64,000 nucleotides of DNA from Vulcanimicrobium alpinum (lineage in GTDB: Bacteria; Vulcanimicrobiota; Vulcanimicrobiia; Vulcanimicrobiales; Vulcanimicrobiaceae), in contig NZ_AP025523.1 in the NCBI RefSeq assembly GCF_027923555.1, positions 3,042,484-3,106,483 of the forward strand, given 5' to 3'. The notes under the pieces are model-generated. The model ran no database searches. It worked only from the letters and a program-made list of their open reading frames with translations, and was not told where the DNA came from. Position numbers and translations under genes: made by a program. Positions 1-8,416 of this stretch are shown here, piece after piece. Numbering within the stretch: the stretch's first letter is position 1; the number at the start of each line of letters is the position of its first letter.

Positions 1-1457
1 GTCGCGCCGTCGCCGCCCCCTTGCGCTCCGTGCGGACGCACCGCGTGGCGTTCGGCGAGCAGCGACGCCGTCGCGCTGCCGTCGCGCAGCGCGAACGCGC
101 GCACCAGCCCGGAGCCGCCGCGAAACTCGCCGTCGCCTGCGCTCGTCTCGGCGAACTCGTAGGCGGTGATCAGCATCGGCATCGTCCGTTCGATCGCTTC
201 GATCGGCGTGTTGAGCGTGTTGGTCATGTGCACGTGGATTCCGTCGATCCCGTCGGCGTCCGGGCGCGCGCCCATTCCGCAGCCGTTCGTTTCGTAGAAC
301 GCCCACGAGCGACCGCCGCCGTCGAGGCCGCCGATCATCACGTTGTTCATCGAGCCGCCGCTCTGCGCGGGAACGCGTCCCGGCGCGAGCCGCGCGAGCG
401 CGCCGAGCACCAGATCGGCGTTGCGCATCGACGTCTCGACGTTCCCCGCGCTCACCGGCGCGGGACGGCGCGGGTTGAGCAGCGTCCCCTCCGGGACGCG
501 CACGGTGATCGGGCGGAACGAGCCGTCATTCATCGGGATGCGCGGATCGGTCACCGCGCGCAGCGCGTAGTACGCGCCCGAGAGCGTCACGCCGTAGACG
601 GAGTTGAGCGGCATCGCGCGCTGCGGCGCGGTGCCGTCGTAGTCGAGCGCGATCGCGTCGCCCTGCTTCTCCAGCCGCACGCGCAGGACGATCGACGGTT
701 CGCCGCGCTCGTCTTCCATCACGTCTTCGTGCACGACGACGCCGTCGGGGAGCGCGCGCAGCGCGGCGCGCGTGCGGCGTTCGCCGTCGTCGAGCGCCTT
801 CTCGAGTGCGGCGTCGACGACGCCGATCCCGTAGCGATCGATCAATTCGAAAAAGCGGCGCTCGCCGACGACGTTGCCCGCGATCTGCGCGCGCAGGTCG
901 CCGGCGCGCGCTTCGGGCGTGCGCGAGTTCGCCATCAGCAGATCGACGGTCTCGTCGGCGACGCGGTCGCCGCGCATCAGCAGCGTCGGCGTGATCACCG
1001 CACCCTCGGCGAACAGATCGCGTGCGTCGGGCGGCATCGAACCGGGAACGGCACCGCCGACATCGGTCTGATGCGCCTTGTTCGCCGCGTACCCGGCCAG
1101 CCGGCCGTCGTGATAGATCGCGCGGATCACGGTCACGTCGTTGAGATGCGTTCCCGATAGATACGGATCGTTGACGACGATCATCTCGCCCGGCGCGAGC
1201 GTGCGCCCGCGCTCCGCCATCCACGCCAGCGAGCGGCGCAGGCCCCACGGGAGTGAGCCCAGATGGACCGGGATGTGTTCGGCCTGCGCGACCAGGCGTG
1301 CGCGCGCGTCGAAGAGCGCGCAGGAATGGTCCAGACGTTCTTTGATGTTCGGCGAGTAGGCGGCGTCGCGCACGGCGATCCCCATCTCTTCGCTGGCGTA
1401 GATCAGCGCCGAGGCGACGAGCTCGGCGGTGATCGGGTCGACGGCGGCGGCGTTCAC
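1..1457 (-). CDS. hyuB: Hydantoinase/oxoprolinase subunit B (HyuB), cut by the window edge
   Basis: The reverse strand reads as the N-terminal ~485 residues of a HyuB-family protein; the C-terminus lies outside the window. Visible hallmarks are the opening VDPITAELVASAL, the stretch GEMIVVNDPYLSGTHLND and the glycine-rich SAGNVETSMRNADLVLGA. HyuB acts with HyuA in ATP-dependent opening of hydantoin or 5-oxoproline-type rings, or in related carboxylases such as acetophenone carboxylase; the substrate cannot be read from sequence. I chose GTG at 1457 because it precedes the conserved start of the family and has an AGAGAGG-like purine run upstream. It is separated from hyuA by a peptidase gene on the other strand. 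Confidence 0.87.
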   Translation of the reverse strand, partial: MNAAAVDPITAELVASALIYASEEMGIAVRDAAYSPNIKERLDHSCALFDARARLVAQAEHIPVHLGSLPWGLRRSLAWMAERGRTLAPGEMIVVNDPYLSGTHLNDVTVIRAIYHDGRLAGYAANKAHQTDVGGAVPGSMPPDARDLFAEGAVITPTLLMRGDRVADETVDLLMANSRTPEARAGDLRAQIAGNVVGERRFFELIDRYGIGVVDAALEKALDDGERRTRAALRALPDGVVVHEDVMEDERGEPSIVLRVRLEKQGDAIALDYDGTAPQRAMPLNSVYGVTLSGAYYALRAVTDPRIPMNDGSFRPITVRVPEGTLLNPRRPAPVSAGNVETSMRNADLVLGALARLAPGRVPAQSGGSMNNVMIGGLDGGGRSWAFYETNGCGMGARPDADGIDGIHVHMTNTLNTPIEAIERTMPMLITAYEFAETSAGDGEFRGGSGLVRAFALRDGSATASLLAERHAVRPHGAQGGGDGA

Positions 1458-1459
1458 CC

Positions 1460-1489
1460 TTGACGGACGTCCTCTCTGGGGGCTACGGT
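1460..1489 (+). promoter_or_regulatory. Putative sigma-70 promoter for the M20 peptidase gene
   Basis: TTGACG at 1460-1465 and TACGGT at 1484-1489 are separated by 18 bp, which predicts transcription from about 1496. The -35 box overlaps an in-frame TTG that would otherwise look like the start of the peptidase gene, so the GTG at 1517 is the better start. Sequence-only call. Confidence 0.45.
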
Positions 1490-1516
1490 GGCGACCATGC
1501 GGTTCGGAACGCGAAC

Positions 1517-3004
1517 GTGCTGACGCGGCCGCCCGCCGCGATCGATGCGGCGACCTGGCGCGAGTATCTCGCGTTTTGCGCGATGCCGAGCGACGCGATC
1601 GTTCCGGCGGACATTCAGCGCAACGCGGCGTGGCTGGTCGACGCGTGCGCGCGGCGCGCGCTCGACGCGCGGCTGCTGGCGAACGGCGACGTGCCGATGG
1701 TATACGCGGCGTGGCCGCGCGTCCGGACCGAGCTGCCGACGATCCTCTTCTACGCCCATTTCGACGCGCAGCCCGTCGTCGCCGAAGCGTGGTCGCAGCC
1801 CGACCCCTGGACGCCGGTGCTCAAGGAACGGGCGCTGGACGGCACCTGGCGCACGATCCCTGCCGAACGGCTCTTCGACGCGCAGCCCGATCCGGAATGG
1901 CGCGTCTTCGGCCGCGCAGCCGCCGACGACAAGGGTCCGATCGTGATGCTGCTCGCCGCGCTCGACGCGCTGCGCAGCGCCGGCGCCGAGCCGTGCGTCA
2001 ACGTCAAGATCCTGCTCGACAGCGAAGAAGAACAAGGCTCGCCGTCGATCGCCGGCGTGCTCGCGCGCGAACGCGCGCTGCTCGCCGCGGACGCGATGGT
2101 CGTCAACGACGGGCCGATGCACGCGTCGCGCCGTCCGACGCTCGTCTACGGCAACCGCGGCGTCGTGACCGCGACGCTGACGGTGTGGGGACCGGCGCGC
2201 GCGCTGCACAGCGGCCACTACGGGAACGCGGTCGCGAACCCCGCCGAACGGCTCGCCGCTCTGATCGCGTCGCTGAAGGACGAGGACGGCCGCGTGCGCA
2301 TTCCCGGCTACTACGACGGCGTCGCGATCGACGGCGACGCGCGCGCGATGCTGGATGCCGTTCCCGACGACGAGGACGTGCTGACGCGCGAGCTCGGCGT
2401 CGCGTCGCTGCAGCGCGGCGTCGGCGCGACGCTGCAGGATGCGCTCCAGTACCCCTCGCTCAACGTGCGCGGTCTCGCAGCGGGCGCGACCGGAAGGCGC
2501 GCCGCGACGATCGTCCCCGACCGCGCGGTCGCCGAATTCGATCTGCGCACGATCCCCGAGATCGAACCGGAGCGCGCGCCGGCGCTGATCCGCGACTGGC
2601 TCGCCGCGCACGGATATCTCGTCCTCGACCGCCCGCCGACCGACGCCGAGCGCGCCGCGCACGAACGCATCGCGACGTGGACCGTGCGGCCCGGCGGCGT
2701 CGCCGCGCGCACCGCGCCGGGCGCCGCCGTCGGCCGCTGGGTGCGCGCCGCGCTGCGCGACGCGTTCGGCGGCGAACCAGTCGCGATCCGCACGATGGGC
2801 GGCACCGTCCCCACCGGCGAGATCGCGGCGCAGCTCGGCGTTCCGTTCACGATCCTGCCGCTCGCCAACGCGGACGACAATCAGCACACGCACGACGAGA
2901 ACCTGCGGGTCGGCAACATGCTGGACGGGGTGCGCGCGTTGGTTACGCTGCTCACGACGCCGTACCCGGGCTACGGTCGCTGCGCTTCGACGAGCTCAGC
3001 GTGA
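1517..3004 (+). CDS. M20-family metallopeptidase (dipeptidase-like)
   Basis: A cytosolic two-zinc amidohydrolase of the M20 family, which cleaves dipeptides or N-acyl/N-carbamoyl amino acids. Zinc-site motifs are clear: FYAHFDAQPV (His, Asp), AAADDKGPI (bridging Asp), LLDSEEEQGSPS (catalytic Glu pair) and a C-terminal NQHTHDEN histidine. The closest subgroup by motif is the carnosine/CNDP dipeptidase type. It lies divergently between hyuA and hyuB, so it may hydrolyse the product of the HyuAB reaction, for example an N-carbamoyl amino acid or dipeptide (inference). Start GTG 1517 gives about 495 residues; TTG 1460 is an alternative. The last 19 bases belong to a 27-bp repeat and overlap the end of hyuA tail to tail. 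Confidence 0.87.
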   Translation: MLTRPPAAIDAATWREYLAFCAMPSDAIVPADIQRNAAWLVDACARRALDARLLANGDVPMVYAAWPRVRTELPTILFYAHFDAQPVVAEAWSQPDPWTPVLKERALDGTWRTIPAERLFDAQPDPEWRVFGRAAADDKGPIVMLLAALDALRSAGAEPCVNVKILLDSEEEQGSPSIAGVLARERALLAADAMVVNDGPMHASRRPTLVYGNRGVVTATLTVWGPARALHSGHYGNAVANPAERLAALIASLKDEDGRVRIPGYYDGVAIDGDARAMLDAVPDDEDVLTRELGVASLQRGVGATLQDALQYPSLNVRGLAAGATGRRAATIVPDRAVAEFDLRTIPEIEPERAPALIRDWLAAHGYLVLDRPPTDAERAAHERIATWTVRPGGVAARTAPGAAVGRWVRAALRDAFGGEPVAIRTMGGTVPTGEIAAQLGVPFTILPLANADDNQHTHDENLRVGNMLDGVRALVTLLTTPYPGYGRCASTSSA

Positions 3005-5096
3005 CGTCGCGGTTCGACGAGCTCGGCGTGACGTCGCGTTCAAGCACGACGTTGCCGTAGCCGTCGACGCGCGCGTTCCAGGCGGGCGCGACGTAGGTCG
3101 TCGCGTCGTATTGTTCGATGACCGCCGGGCCGGCGAAGGCGTCGCCGGGCCGCAGGTGCTCGCGTCCGTAGACCGGCGTCGGCACGAAGAGCGCGCCGTC
3201 GTACGCGTCGCGGTGCTCGCGCAGCGCGCGCGCTTCAGGCGCGCGTGACGCGGGCGTCATCGCCGCGTCGAGGCGCGGCTTCGGCGTGGTCCCGATCGCG
3301 ACGACCCGCACCGTCACGACTTCGACGGGATCGCGCCGCGCGGCGAAACCGTACCGCTGTTCGTGGCGCAGGTGGAACAACTCGACCGCGTCCTCGAGCG
3401 AGCGCGGCGCGGTCACCGTGAGTTCCGTCGACTGTCCGACGTAGCGCAGATCGAGCTCGCGCACGAAACTCCGCTCCTCTTTGGCGACGCCCTGTTCGCC
3501 CAGTGCTTCGTCACCTTCGCGGGTCAGCGATTCGAAGAGCGTGCGCACGTGTTTCCACGCCGCGTCGTCGGCCAGCGCGACGAGCGATCGCACCGCGGTG
3601 GCGCGCACGTCGGCGGCGAGCAGGCCGTAGGCGGAGAACACGCCGGGGAGCGGCGGGACGATCACGCGCGCGACGCCGATCTCGCTCGCGACGGCGCACG
3701 CGTGCAGCGGGCCGCCGCCGCCGAACGCGAGCAGCGAGAAATCACGCGGGTCGTAGCCGCGCTCGACCGAGACGATGCGCAGCACCTTCGCCATCTCCGC
3801 GTCGACGAGCGCGACGATCCCCGCGGCCGTGCGCTCGATGTCGCCGTCGAGCGGCGCTGCCACGGAAGCGACGGCGTCGTACGAGCGCTGCGCATCGATC
3901 GGGAACGCGCCGTCGAGGAGTGCGCGCGGATTGGAGCGTCGCAGCACGACGTTCGCATCGGTGACCGTCGGCCGATCGCCGTTGCCGTAGCAGGCGGGGC
4001 CGGGATCGGCGCCGGCGCTCACCGGCCCGACGCGCAGCGTTCCCGCCGCGTCGACCCACGCGATCGTTCCGCCGCCCGCGCTCACCTCGGCGAGATCGAC
4101 GAACGGGAACCGCACCGGGTAACCGCTGCCCTTCACCGACCGTCCGCTGTGCGTCGCGCCGGCCGCTTCGAACGACGCGCTGACCTCGGGGACGCCGCGG
4201 AAGATCGTCCCGGCCTTCGCCGTCGTCCCGCCCATGTCGAACGAGAGGACGTTGTCGAGCCCGAGCGCGCGGCCGAGATACGCGGCGCCGATCACGCCGC
4301 TGGCGGGACCGCTCTCGATCAGCGTCGCCGGGCGGCGCGAGGCGACGCCGAGCGCCGCCATCCCGCCGTCGGAGCGCATCACGAAGATCGGCGCGCGCAC
4401 GCCGAGCGCGCGCACGCCGCGCGCGACGCGATCGAGGTAGGCGCGCACGATCGGCGCCAGCGCCGCGTTCACCACCGTCGTCGAGAAGCGCTCGTATTCG
4501 CGATACTGCGGATCGATCTCCGACGAGAGGGAGATGTCGGCGTCGGGGACGGCGTCGGCGATCGCGGCCGCGACCGCGCGCTCGTGCGCGCCGTCGACGT
4601 CGGCGTGCAGCAAACCGACGGCGACCGCGCGGATCCCGCGCTCCGCGATCGCCGCCGCCGCGCTCGCCACCGTCGCGTCGTCGAGCGGAACGATCACGCT
4701 CCCGTCGTGGGCGCGCCGTTCGCGCACCACCAGCCGGTCTTCGCGACGGGCGAGCGGTTTCGGCCGCGTGACGTGGAGATCGTAGATCGCGCTGCGGTTC
4801 TGCCGCCCGATCTCGAGCACGTCGCGGAAACCCTCGGTGGTGACGAACGCGACTCGCGGGAGTTCGAGGTGCAGCTGCCCCAGCAGCGCGTTCGTGGCGA
4901 TCGTGCTCGCGTGCGCGACCAGCGCGATCTCGTCGCCGGAGACCCCGGCGAGCAGCGCGCGCAGCGCTTCGAGCAAGCCTTCTTCCGGCGCTCGCGGCGT
5001 CGACGAGACTTTGTGCCGCACGAGGCGGCCGTCGTCGGCCAGCGCGACGAGGTCGGTGAACGTTCCGCCGATGTCGATCCCGACGCGCCAGCTCAC
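2952..5096 (-). CDS. hyuA: Hydantoinase/oxoprolinase subunit A (HyuA)
   Basis: ATP-binding subunit of the HyuAB-type ring-opening enzyme, about 714 residues. It begins with the actin-like nucleotide motif WRVGIDIGGTFTDLV and contains LSFDMGGTTAKAG and GADPGPACYG, all typical of the family. GTG at 5096 shares a GTGA overlap with the livF stop, implying translational coupling to the importer genes. The family usually ends near GNVVLE; here about 28 more residues follow, made of a twice-repeated RDVT(P/L)SSS unit from a DNA repeat. The substrate is unknown: hydantoins, N-methylhydantoin or 5-oxoproline are the candidates. Confidence 0.92.
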   Translation of the reverse strand: MSWRVGIDIGGTFTDLVALADDGRLVRHKVSSTPRAPEEGLLEALRALLAGVSGDEIALVAHASTIATNALLGQLHLELPRVAFVTTEGFRDVLEIGRQNRSAIYDLHVTRPKPLARREDRLVVRERRAHDGSVIVPLDDATVASAAAAIAERGIRAVAVGLLHADVDGAHERAVAAAIADAVPDADISLSSEIDPQYREYERFSTTVVNAALAPIVRAYLDRVARGVRALGVRAPIFVMRSDGGMAALGVASRRPATLIESGPASGVIGAAYLGRALGLDNVLSFDMGGTTAKAGTIFRGVPEVSASFEAAGATHSGRSVKGSGYPVRFPFVDLAEVSAGGGTIAWVDAAGTLRVGPVSAGADPGPACYGNGDRPTVTDANVVLRRSNPRALLDGAFPIDAQRSYDAVASVAAPLDGDIERTAAGIVALVDAEMAKVLRIVSVERGYDPRDFSLLAFGGGGPLHACAVASEIGVARVIVPPLPGVFSAYGLLAADVRATAVRSLVALADDAAWKHVRTLFESLTREGDEALGEQGVAKEERSFVRELDLRYVGQSTELTVTAPRSLEDAVELFHLRHEQRYGFAARRDPVEVVTVRVVAIGTTPKPRLDAAMTPASRAPEARALREHRDAYDGALFVPTPVYGREHLRPGDAFAGPAVIEQYDATTYVAPAWNARVDGYGNVVLERDVTPSSSNRDVTLSSSKRSDRSPGTAS
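2986..3040. repeat. Two tandem copies of a 27-bp repeat at the hyuA/M20 junction
   Basis: Units start at 2986 and 3013 with core TTCGACGAGCTC(A/G)GCGTGAC. The unit is 27 bp, a multiple of three, and on the minus strand it encodes RDVT(P/L)SSS twice at the end of HyuA. The M20 frame ends inside the first unit. A related copy lies at 36628-36654 inside the tricorn gene. Confidence 0.75.
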
Positions 5097-5815
5097 GCGA
5101 CCGCGACCCCGAGGAAGGCTTCCTGCACCAGCGGATGTCCGATCAATTCGGCGGATGGGCCGTGCATCACGACGCGGCCGGTCTGCAGCACGTAAGCGGT
5201 GTGCGCCGCGCGCAGCGCCTCGCGCACGTTCTGCTCGACGAGGAGGACCCCCGTCCCGCTCGCGGCGACCGCCGCGATCCCGGCGTAGATTTGCGGGATG
5301 AGCAGCGGCGCGATCCCGAGGGACGGCTCGTCGAGCATCAGCAGCCGCGGTCCGCTCATCGTCCCGCGCGCGATCGCGAGCATCTGCTGCTCGCCCCCCG
5401 AGAGCGTCGACGCGCGCTGATCGAGCCGCTCGCGCAGAATCGGAAACGCGGCAAACGCCGCTTCGAGGCGCGCCGCGCGATGCGCGGGGTCTCGGTCGAC
5501 GTAGGCACCGAGCAGCAAATTGTCGCGCACCGTTGCGGAGGCGAAGACGCGGCGGCCCTCCGGAACGTGCGCGATCCCGCGCCGCACGATGCGGTGGGCG
5601 GGCTCGCGCGTGATCTCGGCGCCGTCGAAGCGGATCGAGCCCTGCTGGGCGCGCACCAGGCCGCTGATCGCGCGCAGCAGCGACGTTTTGCCGGCGCCGT
5701 TCGCGCCGATCAGCGCCACGACGCTCCCGGCGTCCGCCTGCAGCGAGACGTCCTGCAGGGCGCGCATCCCGTCGTAGGCCACGGCAAGGCTGTCGACTTC
5801 CAGCAGCGCGCTCAC
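5093..5815 (-). CDS. livF: Branched-chain-type ABC transporter ATPase LivF
   Basis: Cytoplasmic ATPase (240 residues) of a Liv/HAAT-family importer. Walker A is GANGAGKTSL, the signature is LSGGEQQMLAIARG and Walker B is LLMLDEPSLG. The start GTG 5815 overlaps the livG stop as GTGA, and its own stop overlaps hyuA the same way. Its first residues (VSALLEV) match those of livG, as expected of paralogues. In this operon the cargo is probably the HyuAB substrate or a related amide or amino acid rather than leucine itself (inference). Confidence 0.93.
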   Translation of the reverse strand: MSALLEVDSLAVAYDGMRALQDVSLQADAGSVVALIGANGAGKTSLLRAISGLVRAQQGSIRFDGAEITREPAHRIVRRGIAHVPEGRRVFASATVRDNLLLGAYVDRDPAHRAARLEAAFAAFPILRERLDQRASTLSGGEQQMLAIARGTMSGPRLLMLDEPSLGIAPLLIPQIYAGIAAVAASGTGVLLVEQNVREALRAAHTAYVLQTGRVVMHGPSAELIGHPLVQEAFLGVAVA

Positions 5816-6561
5816 GTCGGCGTCTCCGCGATCGCGCCATGTTCGAGCGGCGAGCCGAGATACGCGTCGACGACGCGCCGATCGCGCACGGCGCAGCCCG
5901 CCGTCCCCGCAAAGATCGTCTTGCCGGCGGCGATCACCACGATGCGATCGGCGATCGGCATCAGCACCTCCATGACGTGCTCGACCATCAGCACGGTGAC
6001 GCCGCGCGCGAGGATGCGGCGCAGCAGATCGACCGCGTCGCGGCATTCGGCCGGCGTCAGCCCCGCCATCACCTCATCGAGGAGCAGCAGCGACGGTTCC
6101 GTCGCGAGAGCGCGAGCGACCTCAAGCCGCTTCTTGTCGGCGATCGTGAGCGCGCGCCCGAGCCGATAGCGTTTGTCCTCGAGTCCGACGAAGGTGAGAA
6201 CCTCGCGTGCATGCGCGATCGCGTCGCGCAGCCGCGGGCGGCGCATGAGCGCGCCGGTCGTCGTCGCTTCGAGGACCGTCATGTCGGCGAAGGTCTGCAC
6301 GATCTGATACGTGCGCCCAATCCCCAGCCGCGCGACGCGGTGATACGCGGTCCCGGCGATCTCGACGCCGCGAAAGCGCACGCTCCCAGCGCTCGGTTTG
6401 AGCGCGCCGGCGATGCAGCCAAACGCCGTCGACTTTCCGGCGCCGTTGGGGCCGATCAGGCCGGTGAGGCGTCCTTCCTCAACGGTGAGGTCGACGCCGT
6501 CGAGGGCGCGCAGCGAGCCGAAGCGTTTCGCGAGACCCTGCACTTCGAGAAGCGCGCTCAC
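5812..6561 (-). CDS. livG: Branched-chain-type ABC transporter ATPase LivG
   Basis: Second ATPase of the Liv-type importer, 249 residues. Walker A is GPNGAGKSTAFG, the Q-loop region is GRTYQIVQTF and Walker B is LLLLDEVMAG. The usual LSGGQ signature is replaced by LTIADKKRLEVARAL, which is normal for the LivG branch where the motif is loose. Start GTG 6561 overlaps the livM stop (GTGA). It pairs with LivF to energise LivH/LivM. Confidence 0.92.
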   Translation of the reverse strand: MSALLEVQGLAKRFGSLRALDGVDLTVEEGRLTGLIGPNGAGKSTAFGCIAGALKPSAGSVRFRGVEIAGTAYHRVARLGIGRTYQIVQTFADMTVLEATTTGALMRRPRLRDAIAHAREVLTFVGLEDKRYRLGRALTIADKKRLEVARALATEPSLLLLDEVMAGLTPAECRDAVDLLRRILARGVTVLMVEHVMEVLMPIADRIVVIAAGKTIFAGTAGCAVRDRRVVDAYLGSPLEHGAIAETPT

Positions 6562-7550
6562 GCCGCACCCTCCGCGGCCAACCGGGCGGGCGGCTGCGCC
6601 GCGGCGCCGCGCCGGCGCCGGATCCCATCGACGATCGTCCCGACGATCCCGTGCGGCCGCAGCGCCGCGATCACGCAGATGATCGCACCGTAGATCACCA
6701 GATCGTAGCCTTTGCCGGTCCCGCCGAGCTTCAGCGCGACGGCCTTCGCAAGTACGACGTACACCAGCGCGCCTGCCGCGGGTCCCCACAGCGTGCCGAT
6801 CCCGCCGACCACCCCGATCAGCGCGATGTCGATCGAGACCGAGAGCGCGATCGTCGACGGCGGGTCGACGAAGAGCGTGTACTGCGCGTAAAGCACGCCG
6901 GCGCAGGCCGCCATCGCTGCCGACCACGCGAACGCGATCAGCTTCCAGCGCCGCTCGTCGATCCCGACCGAAGCGGCGGCCTGATGGTTGGCGCGTAGGG
7001 CCCGCAAGTAGTAGCCGAGCCGCGAGCGTTCGAGCGCGAGCGTCGCGCACTGCACCGCGACGAACAGCACCAGCGCGAGCACCACGTACCAGCCTTTGTC
7101 GGCGAACTGCATCGACGCCCAGCCCGCGGCGATCGGGAGTTCGAAGCCGTTCGCGCGGCCGAGCCAGCCCTGCGTGCGCACCAGCGCGTCGACGATCGCC
7201 GCCACCGCGATCGTCGCGATCGAGAAATAGTGTCCGCGCAGCGCGAGCGTCGGAAAGCCGGTGATCGCGGCGAGCAGCGCCGCGACGGCCGCTCCCGCCG
7301 GGATCGCCAGCCACGGGGAGATGCCGTGCACGACGCACAGCGCCGACGTGTACGCGCCGCAGCCGAAGAAGATCGCGTGCCCGAACGAGATGTTGCCGCC
7401 GTACCCGCTGATCCAGTTCCATGATTGACCCAGCGTCGCGTACAGCAGCAGCGTGAAGACGAGGTCGAGTACGACCGCATCGCGGACGGCGTACGCCAGC
7501 ACGAGTCCGGCGGCGGCGATCGCGGCGAGCGCGATCAGATGCGGGCGCAT
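6558..7550 (-). CDS. livM: Branched-chain-type ABC permease LivM
   Basis: Inner-membrane permease, 330 residues, with about nine hydrophobic segments. The N-terminal LLLYATLGQSWNWISGYGGN followed by ISFGHAIFFGCGAY is the LivM hallmark, and GVVGGIGTLWGPAAGA is the cytoplasmic EAA-like loop that contacts the ATPases. Start ATG 7550 shares one base with the livH stop (TGATG). A short Arg-rich C-terminal tail follows the last membrane segment. Confidence 0.92.
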   Translation of the reverse strand: MRPHLIALAAIAAAGLVLAYAVRDAVVLDLVFTLLLYATLGQSWNWISGYGGNISFGHAIFFGCGAYTSALCVVHGISPWLAIPAGAAVAALLAAITGFPTLALRGHYFSIATIAVAAIVDALVRTQGWLGRANGFELPIAAGWASMQFADKGWYVVLALVLFVAVQCATLALERSRLGYYLRALRANHQAAASVGIDERRWKLIAFAWSAAMAACAGVLYAQYTLFVDPPSTIALSVSIDIALIGVVGGIGTLWGPAAGALVYVVLAKAVALKLGGTGKGYDLVIYGAIICVIAALRPHGIVGTIVDGIRRRRGAAAQPPARLAAEGAA

Positions 7551-8416
7551 CAGCGCCGGCCCAGCAGGCCCTGCGGCCGCACAAGCACGATTGCGAGATA
7601 CGCCAGGTAGACCGGCACCATCTTCAGCTCCGGCGAGAGATAGAACCCGCCGAACACTTCGAGCAAACCGACGAGCAGCGCACCGACCAGCGCGCCTTGG
7701 ATGCTGCCGAAGCCGCCGAGTGCGACGACCACGAACGCGGTCAACGCGAACGGCGCGCCGGCGGTCGGAAAGACCGGATACGAGAGCATCAGGAGCGCAC
7801 CCGCCGCGCCGACGCACGCGGCGCCGATCCCGAACGCCAGCCCGTTCACGCGCTGGACGTCGATCCCCATCAGCGTCGCGGCGACGCGGTCCTCGGCGAC
7901 CGCGCGCATCGCGCGCCCGGTCTCGGTGTATTCGACGAACGCGAAGAGGGCGGCGGTGAGAACCAGCGCGCCGGCGCCTTCGGCCAGCGTCGCCTGCGAG
8001 ATCGCAAGACCGCCAAAGCGCAGCGTTCCCTGCAACGGCGGGTGCGGCACCGAGAGAAAGTCGCTCGAGAAGAGCGCTTGCGCCAGGCCTTGCAGCAGCA
8101 CCAGCAGCCCGAACGTTCCGAAGACCGTCGCCTCCGGCGGACCCGCGAGCAGCCGCCGGATGAAGACGCGGTAGACGACGATCCCGAACAGGAACAGCGC
8201 GATCGCGACGAGCGGGAGACCCGCGAACGGGCTGAGGCCGATCAGCGCGAGCCCGAGCGTCGCGTACATCGCGAGCATCAGGAACTCGCCGTGCGCGAAG
8301 TTCACGACGTCCATCACGCCGTACACCAGCGTGAGCCCGACCGCGACCAGCGCGAAGACGAGTCCCGTCAGCACGCCTCCCGCGAGCAGCTGCGCGAAGG
8401 TGGTCAGCGCTTCCAC
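7550..8416 (-). CDS. livH: Branched-chain-type ABC permease LivH
   Basis: Inner-membrane permease of 288 residues. It carries the LivH hallmarks LTLVYGVMDVVNFAHGEF near the N-terminus and VVVALGGFGSIQGALVGA near the C-terminus (ATPase-coupling loop). GTG at 8416 overlaps the last 13 bases of livK, so the two are translated from one mRNA. It forms the heteromeric channel with LivM. Confidence 0.92.
   Translation of the reverse strand: MEALTTFAQLLAGGVLTGLVFALVAVGLTLVYGVMDVVNFAHGEFLMLAMYATLGLALIGLSPFAGLPLVAIALFLFGIVVYRVFIRRLLAGPPEATVFGTFGLLVLLQGLAQALFSSDFLSVPHPPLQGTLRFGGLAISQATLAEGAGALVLTAALFAFVEYTETGRAMRAVAEDRVAATLMGIDVQRVNGLAFGIGAACVGAAGALLMLSYPVFPTAGAPFALTAFVVVALGGFGSIQGALVGALLVGLLEVFGGFYLSPELKMVPVYLAYLAIVLVRPQGLLGRR

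Noticed and set aside
21-1160. Long open frame on the plus strand across the hyuB region
   Set aside because: Arg/His-rich product without any family motif; it is the antisense shadow of hyuB, as is usual in very GC-rich DNA.
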